64,000 nucleotides of DNA from G963669295 sp963669295 (GTDB taxonomy: Bacteria > Bacteroidota > Bacteroidia > Flavobacteriales_D > CALLUQ01): the NCBI GenBank assembly GCA_963669295.1, contig OY769938.1, forward strand, positions 2,108,001 through 2,172,000, read 5' to 3'. The notes below the pieces were generated by a model. It did no database searches, had not been told where the DNA came from, and saw only the letters and a program-made list of their open reading frames with translations. Shown here one piece after another: positions 33,058-40,856 of the stretch (position 1 is the stretch's first letter; every line of letters starts with the position of its first letter). The translations under genes and the position numbers were made by a program.

Positions 33058-33872
33058 TGTGGGCTATGACTGGTATGAATAGGCTGACCGCATTTAGAGC
33101 AAAAATTATCCGAATCGGCATTTTTTGCTTTACCCTCCAACACCTCTGAAAAACCCGATGCAAGAATGCCTGTAGGCAAAGCAAAAAGCCCAATTCCTAA
33201 AATTGAAATGATGCCTCCTAAAAATTTTCCAAGGGCAGTAATTGGATAAACATCGCCATAACCAACAGTGGTTAGTGTAGCAATGCCCCACCACATGGTT
33301 TCGGGAATACTGGAAAACGCATTGGGCTGTGCTTCATGCTCTACATAATACATAACACTTGATGTAATGAGTAACATGAACAAAATGAAAATAATGCTAA
33401 CAACAAGTTGCTCTCTTTTCTTTTTAATAACATCAGCAATGGCATTAAGGGCAATAATGTACCGGCCAATTTTGAAAAGACGAAACAAGCGAAACAACCT
33501 TAAGATTCTTATATAACGTAGGTCGATAGCAAAGAAGGTAATGTAAAAAGGAATGATAGCAAGTAAATCGATAATGGCGAAAGGGGTAAAGAAGAACCGA
33601 AGCCTGCCGGTAACAGGGTGCTTAAATCGCTTTATTTCAACTGCAGCCCAAATGCGAAGAATGTATTCAATAGAAAACAAGACAATAGATACCAGCTCAA
33701 ACACATGAAATAACTGGGGGAAAGAGGAGTAAATTCCATGAACCGATTCAAGTACAATGGCAATTGCATTTAGTGCAATAAGTAGGGTAAGGGCAATATC
33801 GAAATACCAGGATGCTCCACTTTTATCTTTAGAAACCTCCAAAATTTCATGAATTCGCTTTCTGAATGTCAT
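33054..33872 (-). CDS. Voltage-gated-type potassium channel with C-terminal CxxC tail
   Basis: 272 aa from the ATG at 33872; an earlier in-frame start (33983) would add 37 residues that look non-coding. Six membrane segments: S1-S3, then an S4 voltage-sensor helix with Arg every third residue (RYIRILRLFRLFRLFKIGR), and S5-pore-S6 with filter TVGYGD. This is an ion_trans-family tetrameric K+ channel of usual length. After S6 the protein ends in FCSKCGQPIHTSH, a half zinc-ribbon or metal-binding tail. The tail may sense metal or redox state; inference. Confidence 0.87.
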   Translation of the reverse strand: MTFRKRIHEILEVSKDKSGASWYFDIALTLLIALNAIAIVLESVHGIYSSFPQLFHVFELVSIVLFSIEYILRIWAAVEIKRFKHPVTGRLRFFFTPFAIIDLLAIIPFYITFFAIDLRYIRILRLFRLFRLFKIGRYIIALNAIADVIKKKREQLVVSIIFILFMLLITSSVMYYVEHEAQPNAFSSIPETMWWGIATLTTVGYGDVYPITALGKFLGGIISILGIGLFALPTGILASGFSEVLEGKAKNADSDNFCSKCGQPIHTSHSPH

Positions 33873-34236
33873 AATTAATGCCGTATTTACTACTAATGTA
33901 AGAATACAAATAAAACACGGATTAACCACGATAATAAAATGAAATAAATGCGCTAACACCGGGGCTGGTTTCTGGCGCAACATTAAACCTGCCTTTTCTT
34001 AAAAAACAATCTCCACTTGCATCAAAAGCATCTCCTTTTTAAAAAGGCAAATAGAAAATAAGAGCAAGGCAATGCCAGGGCTGTAACATCAAATTAATAA
34101 AGGTTGTTACACGATGGATCGACCTTGAAATGAGGTGGGTGTGAACTGATTTGATTGGGACTTGCTTACCGGTAAAAAGGGCACAAAAAAAGCCTTCCCG
34201 ACTATCGAGAAGGCTTTGATACGAATTAAATATCTT
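33873..34236. other. Gene-free stretch upstream of the K+ channel
   Basis: It holds the possible N-terminal extension of the channel frame (to 33983), an AT-rich promoter region with no clear element, and the terminator at 34185-34217. No credible ORF seen. Confidence 0.5.
34185..34217 (-). terminator. Terminator of the first OB-fold lipoprotein gene
   Basis: AAAGCCTTC (34189-34197) pairs with GAAGGCTTT (34209-34217); the minus strand continues in T. Nearly the same sequence serves the paralogue at 34874-34907. Confidence 0.8.
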
Positions 34237-34776
34237 TTACTCTACTACCTGAAAAGTAGCTTTGTCGATCGACATGTTATAAGCATCGCCGGCTTTACCA
34301 AAAGTAGTTACCCTTCCGGTAAGCACTACAGTAGTGCCAGGATCGGTATTGAACATACCCGACTCTTGCAGCATCGAAACATCGTCGTTGTTTTCTAAAA
34401 AGGCAGTTGCCTTATGAATGTTGGGGTGCTCGCCAGTGGCAATGGTAATTTTACCTTCCTTTACCTTTTGCACAGTACCCTGGATAGAAACAGTTTCCAT
34501 GGCACGGTATTTTTCAGCTGCAGGGCCACTGTAATCGCCATCGGCTACAATTTCTGCAAACAAATCAGAAATTAAGATGGCACCTTCTACGGCTACCATA
34601 TCGCTGGCCTCGGCAGCTGGAGCTTCCTCAGCAGCAGGCTCTTCGGCAGGAGTTTCTTCAGTTAATTCTTCTACCGCTTCCATGGCTTCGTTGGTAGTTT
34701 CTGTTACTTCGGCATCGCCACATGATGCTAACCAACTGGTGGCGGCTACCAAACAAATTACTAATAATCGTTTCAT
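34237..34776 (-). CDS. OB-fold (tRNA_anti-like) lipoprotein, copy 1
   Basis: 179 aa. MKRLLVICLVAATSWLASC is a lipoprotein signal with Cys19. Residues 22-60 form a Glu/Ala/Pro/Thr linker. The rest is a small beta-barrel with the family's wording: AEKYRAMETVSIQGTVQKV, then TVVLTGRVTTFG. The tRNA_anti-like group in Bacteroidota has OB folds of unknown ligand, often as lipoproteins. The paralogue at 34937-35446 is on the same strand upstream; the two share signal, linker style, domain and terminator, so this is a tandem duplication. Confidence 0.82.
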   Translation of the reverse strand: MKRLLVICLVAATSWLASCGDAEVTETTNEAMEAVEELTEETPAEEPAAEEAPAAEASDMVAVEGAILISDLFAEIVADGDYSGPAAEKYRAMETVSIQGTVQKVKEGKITIATGEHPNIHKATAFLENNDDVSMLQESGMFNTDPGTTVVLTGRVTTFGKAGDAYNMSIDKATFQVVE

Positions 34777-34873
34777 CGTGTTTTTGTTTTAGTGAATAAA
34801 TTCTTTGAGTTACGCGAAGCAATTTAAGCAATTTGTTTAATTTCAAATCAACCTACCAGAGAGAAGAGTAGTC

Positions 34874-34907
34874 AAAAAAAAGCCTTCCCGATTACCAGGA
34901 AGGCTTT
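34874..34907 (-). terminator. Terminator of the second OB-fold lipoprotein gene
   Basis: AAAGCCTTCC pairs with GGAAGGCTTT, with a long T run on the minus strand. It sits between the two paralogues, so they are transcribed separately. Confidence 0.82.
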
Positions 34908-34936
34908 GAAAGGTTACAAAGAGGTTATATAATTGG

Positions 34937-35446
34937 TTACTCCGCCAAGGTAAGTGTAGGTTTGTAGAGTTGTAAATAGTAATAACTTCCACCATCTCCT
35001 ACCTGAGATATCTTTCCTGTTAATACAACTGTACTGCCTTCGTCCTTATTAAATTCTCCTTTATCTTTCAACATTGAAACATCGGTGCCTTTTTTGAGGA
35101 CGCCAGAAACTTTATGATAGAAGGGGAAATTATCGCCATAAGATAGGGTAATCTCAGGCCCTTTTTCTGTCATTTCTACTGCTTGTACCTCACCTTGGAT
35201 GGAGATGCTCTTCATAGCACCGTATTTTTCGGCCGCAGGGCCATTGATACTGCCATCAGCGATGATTGCATCAAACAATTCGGAAATAGGAATAATTTCG
35301 TTTGCTGGAACTTCTTCTTCTGTCGGAGCCATTTCTGCCGCTAACTCATCAAGAGATTGATTTAATGCTGCCTCTGTATCGGTTGTGCTACAAGAGGCCA
35401 GAAACCCGGTAGAAGCTACCAGGCCAATTACTAGTAATCGTTTCAT
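34937..35446 (-). CDS. OB-fold (tRNA_anti-like) lipoprotein, copy 2
   Basis: 169 aa. Lipoprotein signal MKRLLVIGLVASTGFLASC (Cys19). A short acidic linker precedes the same barrel as in copy 1: AEKYGAMKSISIQGEVQAV and STVVLTGKISQVG, plus the shared DVSML and F-N-x-D-x-G-(S/T)-T-V-V-L-T-G. The N-terminal signal is almost identical to copy 1 while the barrel has diverged, indicating an old duplication. Ligand and partner unknown. Confidence 0.82.
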   Translation of the reverse strand: MKRLLVIGLVASTGFLASCSTTDTEAALNQSLDELAAEMAPTEEEVPANEIIPISELFDAIIADGSINGPAAEKYGAMKSISIQGEVQAVEMTEKGPEITLSYGDNFPFYHKVSGVLKKGTDVSMLKDKGEFNKDEGSTVVLTGKISQVGDGGSYYYLQLYKPTLTLAE

Positions 35447-35572
35447 ACTTTTGTTGTTTAGGTTTTTTTATTGGGCGCAAAGATTAAATTCTTAACCTAA
35501 GAAAGAGGGCTCAGTTATTTAATGGAAAAATTTACGCCTTGAATTTCGGCAGAAACCCCTTACATTTACCTT

Positions 35573-36058
35573 GTGATTTACAAGGCTTTTTACACCTCAC
35601 CCCTGGGGGTGCTCGAAATGGAGGCTACCGCAAAAGGCCTTGCCCGCCTGGAGTTTTCCAATGCTCCGGGTGAAGAAAACGACAACCACCCTCACCTACA
35701 ATTGTGCCGGCAAGAGCTGGATGCTTATTTTGCTGGAACATTAAAACAATTTACTGTGCCGCTCGATTGGCAAGGCACTGATTTTCAAAAAAGCGTGTGG
35801 GCCGAGCTGTTAAAAATACCGTTTGGCACTTCAGTATCGTACATGCACATTGCAAAAGCCTTAAACAACACCGGAGCCATTCGGGCAGTTGGCGCAGCCA
35901 ATGGGCAAAATAGCATTGCCATTATTGTGCCTTGCCACCGTGTAATTGGCAGCGATGGTAGCCTTACCGGCTATGCCGGAGGTATGGAGCGTAAGCGTTG
36001 GTTGTTGCAACACGAAAACCACCCTTCCTTTAGGTATACACAAGCGGAGCTCTTTTAG
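35573..36058 (+). CDS. ogt: Methylated-DNA--protein-cysteine methyltransferase (O6-alkylguanine repair)
   Basis: 161 aa from a GTG at 35573 (GTG-ATT-TAC). The C-terminal domain holds the active-site motif IVPCHRVI, whose Cys takes the alkyl group from O6-alkylguanine irreversibly, plus the helix-turn-helix/Arg-finger wording AIRAVGAANGQNS. The short N-terminal domain (YTSPLGVLEMEAT) is usual for the single-function Ogt type. No adaptive regulator domain (Ada) is fused. Stands alone; no visible regulation. Confidence 0.92.
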   Translation: MIYKAFYTSPLGVLEMEATAKGLARLEFSNAPGEENDNHPHLQLCRQELDAYFAGTLKQFTVPLDWQGTDFQKSVWAELLKIPFGTSVSYMHIAKALNNTGAIRAVGAANGQNSIAIIVPCHRVIGSDGSLTGYAGGMERKRWLLQHENHPSFRYTQAELF

Positions 36059-36250
36059 TAAAACCACTTCGGTGTTTTTACGGATTTTCCGCCCAAACAA
36101 ACGCAATAAGACCCCACCATAAACATCGGCTGGCTGACATTCATGGAGTTTTAACGTTCAGTTATCGAAAGAATCTTGCTTGCAATAGAATAAATAAAGA
36201 CCTTTGCTCGATTTTAAAGTTTTTAATCATCTAAGTATAAACTTAAAGCG

Positions 36251-39200
36251 ATGCTAATGAAAAAATTATTTACCCTGCTCACCTGCATAGGGGTGATGGG
36301 CACTTCTATTGCCCAAACCGTTATGCAGGAGAACTTCGATGGTGGTATCCCGGGAACGTGGGCCATCAACGATTTTCAAAGCGATAACCTCACGTGGTTC
36401 GGAACCACGGGCGGTTATGGTGGTGGTGGCACCAACTTTTTAGACGGTACCGAATTTGCTTTTGTAGATTCTGATGCCGATGGAAATGGTACTGAAATGG
36501 TGGAAGACCTTGTGTCTCCAACTTTCGATGGTAGCCTTTACACCACTCTTACCTTAACGTTTGACCAGTTTTACCGTAACTTGAACGGTAATGACTCTGG
36601 CCAGGTATACATTTCTTCTGATGGAGGTGCTACCTGGAATTTATTGGCTGAATATGTGGCTGTTGATTATGGCGCATGGAACGCGCCAGACCAACAAACA
36701 TTAGACCTTACTCCTTACATCAGTAACAACATGCAGTTGATGTTTCATTACGATGATGACAATGAATGGGCATGGTGGTGGGCCATTGACAATGTGCATG
36801 TATTTGCACCTGTGCCCGATGATGCTGGTGTGGTAGCCGTTGGCGGCCCAATGGGCGGTCGTGAGCTCACTTCAACAGCCATGACTGCTACTGAATCCAT
36901 CAACATTACGGTGGAGAACTTTGGCGGCAACAGCTTGAGTAACATTCCGGTATACTACCGCGTTAACGGTGGTGCACCTGTTATGGAAACCATGGCTGGC
37001 CCTATTGCTCCTGGTGCTACAGGCATGCACACGTTTACAGCTACTGTAGACATGTCGGCTGCTGGTAGCTATACCGTTGATGCATGGACCATGCTTGCTG
37101 GTGATGGTAACTCTAGCAACGATACGTTGATGGGTGGATTGACTGCCAACCAGGTAGGAAACCCAGCAACCATGTTGCCTTTCTGTGCCGATTTTGAAAT
37201 GGCTTCAGATACTGCTATTCGGAACAATACCACTGGTGTTGCAGGCATTAATTACCTCGATTTTGAAACTGATGCTCCTGGCATTGGTAGAATGAGAACT
37301 GCCGCTGGTGCTGCTTACAACTTAAGTGGTAACCGTGCCATTACCATGGACATTGATCCTGACGGTGCAATACAAATTAACTTTGCTACCTTAACCTTTA
37401 ACCTTGCTGCTTACGATGCTAACAACGATGATATCTTGTTAGACTACTCGTTTATGGAGCATGGCGATGAGGTACATGGCAACGATTTGATTTGGGTACG
37501 TGGTAGCGATGTTGACCCATGGATTCAGATTGGCGATTGGAATACCATTTCTGGTGGTACTAATGGCCAGTACTTTACACAAGCAGGCATTGACTTAAGT
37601 GCTACCTTGTTGGGTAACGGTCAAAACTACTCTACTTCAACACAGTTTAGAGCAGGACAGGAAGATAACTTCCCATCTACCTCTACTACACAAAGTGATG
37701 GTTTAACCATTGACGATGTGAAGTTGAACTTGTTGGTAGCTGATGATGCTGGCCCTATTGCCTTGACTCAACCTATGGATGAAGACTGTGGCGATAGCCT
37801 TGCTGTAGTTTGTGTAGAAGTGGAGAACTTCGGAACCAACACCATTTTCCCAGGTATGCCTGTTACTTTGAACTGGGCAGGTCCTGGCGGATCAGGTTCT
37901 GATGTAGCTACAATGAACGACACCCTTGCCTTTGGCGAAACAGGTGTTGTATGCTTTTCTCCAATTAACACTTACGACGGTGGCGTATTCAACCTTGAAG
38001 TAATTACCGGCCTTGCTGGTGATGCTGTTACCAATAATGACACCATGAACTGGTCGGTATTCATTACCCCAATTCCAATGGCACCAATGGTAACTGGCGA
38101 CACAATGGTGTGCCCTGCCGATACCATGGCTTACTTATGGGTAATGAACCCTGATTCAATGCTTTCTTACGAGTGGTTTGATTCAGATACTGCTACTACA
38201 GCCATTGCTTCTGGCGATTCAGTTTGCCTGGATGTATCAGGTGGTAGTGCTAACTTCTACGTTGAAGCTAGCGGTTCTACTTCTTTTAGAATCGGTGCTC
38301 CTGATACTACCATTGGTGGAACAGGTACTTACTCGAACTACCCTGATGGTTTGCGTTTTAACGCCATGACTGACATCATTATTGAAGAGGTAAAAGTTTA
38401 CCCTGAAAATGCTGGTGACTTAGTAGTTCGTGTATTGGATAACACCATGACAGTGGTTGATACCAGAACGATTACCGTAAACCCAGGAACTCCATTTGAG
38501 CCTACTTATATTACCTTAAATATGAGTATTCCTGCTGGAACTGGATACTACATTGATTTGGTAGGATCTACAGTAAGTCAGGTGTTGAGAAACTCTTCTG
38601 GAGGAACTTACCCTTATGCTGAGCCTGGTGTTATGGACATTTACGAGGCCATTAACCAATTGGGAGGATACTACTACTTCTTTTACGATTGGAGTGTAAG
38701 AACTGCTGGTTGTAGCGGCCCACGTGTATGTATTCCAGTAATGGTAGATACCTCTACCGTTCAGGCAGGGTTTACCCACACCACTAACATTTTAGATGCT
38801 ATGTTTACCGATGCCTCTACAGGCAACGTAGTTGATGGTATCTACGACTTTGGTGATGGTAACACCTCTACCGGTCAAAACCCAACGCATACTTATGCTG
38901 CTCCTGGTAGTTACGTAGTATGTCAAACCGTATGGAATGTTTGTGGCGACACCAGCACTTTCTGCGACACAGTAACCGTAATCAACACTGGCATTATTGG
39001 CCAGGTAATTGAAGGTGCTGTTATCGACATCTACCCTAACCCATCGAACGGACAGTTTACTGTAAACATTGAAGTAGATAGTGCCGAAGAAATTAACTTC
39101 GACATTACCGATGCTGCAGGACGTGTGCTGTTGAGCGAAAACTTTGCTACCGTAGCCGGTACGCTAAGAAGAGACGTAAACCTTGGTAACCTTTCTGCTG

Positions 39201-39265
39201 GCATTTACTTTGTGAACATTAATGTTGACGGAAAGTATGCCGTAAGAAAAGTTATGATTAAGTAA
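36251..39265 (+). CDS. Large secreted protein with PKD domain and type A T9SS sorting domain
   Basis: 1,004 aa from the ATG at 36251; the ATG two codons later (MKKLFTLLTCIG) is equally plausible. Signal peptide to about residue 22 (TSIAQ). The N-terminal 190 residues (TVMQENFDGGIPGTWAIND, WWWAIDNVHVF) form a MAM/choice-of-anchor-like jelly-roll. The middle has several beta domains (CARDB-like VENFGGNSLSNIPVYYRVN). Residues about 840-910 are a PKD domain (FTHTTNILDAMFTDAS, YDFGDGNTSTGQNPTHTY). The C-terminus is a type A sorting domain (IDIYPNPSNGQFTVNI, LSAGIYFVNI). Codons lean strongly to GGT, GCT and ACT compared with neighbours, as in highly expressed genes. Confidence 0.88.
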   Translation: MLMKKLFTLLTCIGVMGTSIAQTVMQENFDGGIPGTWAINDFQSDNLTWFGTTGGYGGGGTNFLDGTEFAFVDSDADGNGTEMVEDLVSPTFDGSLYTTLTLTFDQFYRNLNGNDSGQVYISSDGGATWNLLAEYVAVDYGAWNAPDQQTLDLTPYISNNMQLMFHYDDDNEWAWWWAIDNVHVFAPVPDDAGVVAVGGPMGGRELTSTAMTATESINITVENFGGNSLSNIPVYYRVNGGAPVMETMAGPIAPGATGMHTFTATVDMSAAGSYTVDAWTMLAGDGNSSNDTLMGGLTANQVGNPATMLPFCADFEMASDTAIRNNTTGVAGINYLDFETDAPGIGRMRTAAGAAYNLSGNRAITMDIDPDGAIQINFATLTFNLAAYDANNDDILLDYSFMEHGDEVHGNDLIWVRGSDVDPWIQIGDWNTISGGTNGQYFTQAGIDLSATLLGNGQNYSTSTQFRAGQEDNFPSTSTTQSDGLTIDDVKLNLLVADDAGPIALTQPMDEDCGDSLAVVCVEVENFGTNTIFPGMPVTLNWAGPGGSGSDVATMNDTLAFGETGVVCFSPINTYDGGVFNLEVITGLAGDAVTNNDTMNWSVFITPIPMAPMVTGDTMVCPADTMAYLWVMNPDSMLSYEWFDSDTATTAIASGDSVCLDVSGGSANFYVEASGSTSFRIGAPDTTIGGTGTYSNYPDGLRFNAMTDIIIEEVKVYPENAGDLVVRVLDNTMTVVDTRTITVNPGTPFEPTYITLNMSIPAGTGYYIDLVGSTVSQVLRNSSGGTYPYAEPGVMDIYEAINQLGGYYYFFYDWSVRTAGCSGPRVCIPVMVDTSTVQAGFTHTTNILDAMFTDASTGNVVDGIYDFGDGNTSTGQNPTHTYAAPGSYVVCQTVWNVCGDTSTFCDTVTVINTGIIGQVIEGAVIDIYPNPSNGQFTVNIEVDSAEEINFDITDAAGRVLLSENFATVAGTLRRDVNLGNLSAGIYFVNINVDGKYAVRKVMIK

Positions 39266-39288
39266 GAAATACCACTTAGATGATATAG

Positions 39289-39319
39289 AAGAGGGGCGAT
39301 GATCGCCCCTCTTTTTTTT
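39289..39319 (+). terminator. Strong rho-independent terminator
   Basis: AAGAGGGGCGAT pairs with ATCGCCCCTCTT across a one-base turn region, followed by a run of eight T, 23 bases after the preceding stop. Confidence 0.88.
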
Positions 39320-39554
39320 GCGTTAGCTGGTGCAGTGGCTATCCTTTGGCCACACACAACACCAGTGCGGTTGGCCATAGCAGGCGACCAGGAAGCCGGG
39401 TGTGGCACTTACCGCCTGGCGCGTGTTTGCCAAAGATAATAACGGAAACAGCGCCCGAACGCCCACCAATTAAAGCACCGATGTTAATAACATTTGCTCC
39501 CAGCCCCTTACTATAGTAGCATAAATTAATAGCTTTGATTCGTTAATAATCAAC

Positions 39555-40856
39555 ATGTTAAAATCGAAAAAAATAGCATTTGGTGCCGGGGCATTGGCCA
39601 TGCTTACCATTGTTATTATTATAGCCACAAAATGGGGGCCCAATAGTAACACCACCGACTCTACCGCAACCGACTCTACCACCGTTTCGGCCCATACTGT
39701 TGTAGAAGAAAAAATTCCGGGGCGCGAAGTAGGCAGCAACGTTAAAAATGTAATTTTTTTGATTGGTGATGGCATGGGGCTAACCCAGGTTACCGCGGGC
39801 TATTATGCCAACGGACAGGAATTGTCGTTTGAGCAGTTTAAACACATTGGCTTAATGCGTACCCACTCGGCCACCAGCATCATTACCGATTCGGCTGCTG
39901 GTGCTACGGCCATGGCTTCGGGAAAGAAAACACGCAACGGCATGATTTCGATGGCGCACGAAGACTCTATTCCGCTTAAAACCATCTTAGAATACTCCGA
40001 AGATCATGGGCTGGCAACTGGCGTTATTGCTACCTCTACCGTTACACATGCCACCCCCGCCTCGTTTTATGGGCACATGCCTACACGCAGCCGCATTAAC
40101 GAGCGCATGGCCATGCAGTTTTATCACTCTAACGTAGAAGTGTTGATGGGTGGTGGCATTAACTACTTTCGCAACCGCAACGACAGCATTAACCTGCTGG
40201 ATGAATTGACTAAAAAAGGATACATGGTGGCAGATAGTGCTGCTTTTGATACCCTAACCCGCGCCTGGGGCCCTAAATTGGTATGCCTTATTTCGGCCAT
40301 GCAGCCCATTAGCTATTTAGAGGGCAGGGGCGACTTTTTACCCAAGGCCACCCGCATAGGCATTGAAGCACTTAAAACACGCCCCAACGGCTTCTTTTTA
40401 ATGGTAGAAGGCTCGCAAATAGATTGGGGAGGGCACGACAACGACTCGGAAGAGATTATTGCTGAAATGATCGACTTTGACAAAGCCGTAAAAATTGCAC
40501 TCGACTTTGCAGAGAAAGACGGCAATACGTTGGTGCTGGTAACCGCCGATCATGAAACGGGAGGTTATGCCATACACAACGGGGTAATGTCGAAAGGAGA
40601 AATAGAACCTGGCTTTACTACCGACTACCACAGCGCCACCATGGTGCCAGTGTTTGCTTATGGCCCGGGGGCAGAGCTTTTCCAGGGAATGATTGATAAT
40701 ACCGAGATTTTTTACAAGCTGATGGAGTTGATGGGGTTTGATGAAGATGCTGACCAACAAACCATTAAATCGCGCCCGCTAGAATACCAACCCGGAAAGA
40801 TTAATTTGGAAGCACTCAAAGCGCAAATACAAGGGCGCAAGGCAAAGACCAACTAG
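39555..40856 (+). CDS. phoA: Alkaline phosphatase (PhoA/alkP superfamily)
   Basis: 433 aa. The N-terminal hydrophobic segment (about residues 8-26) is a signal or anchor, followed by a Thr/Ser linker, so it acts outside the cytoplasm. Core motifs are in order: VIFLIGDGMG (metal-binding Asp), TDSAAGATAMASG (nucleophile Ser and second metal), GSQIDWGGHDND, LVTADHETGGYA and DYHSATMVPVFAYG. These bind two Zn and one Mg and cleave phosphate monoesters. Length is normal. It is convergent with the CotH gene, overlapping it by 4 bp. No Pho box was seen. Confidence 0.92.
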   Translation: MLKSKKIAFGAGALAMLTIVIIIATKWGPNSNTTDSTATDSTTVSAHTVVEEKIPGREVGSNVKNVIFLIGDGMGLTQVTAGYYANGQELSFEQFKHIGLMRTHSATSIITDSAAGATAMASGKKTRNGMISMAHEDSIPLKTILEYSEDHGLATGVIATSTVTHATPASFYGHMPTRSRINERMAMQFYHSNVEVLMGGGINYFRNRNDSINLLDELTKKGYMVADSAAFDTLTRAWGPKLVCLISAMQPISYLEGRGDFLPKATRIGIEALKTRPNGFFLMVEGSQIDWGGHDNDSEEIIAEMIDFDKAVKIALDFAEKDGNTLVLVTADHETGGYAIHNGVMSKGEIEPGFTTDYHSATMVPVFAYGPGAELFQGMIDNTEIFYKLMELMGFDEDADQQTIKSRPLEYQPGKINLEALKAQIQGRKAKTN

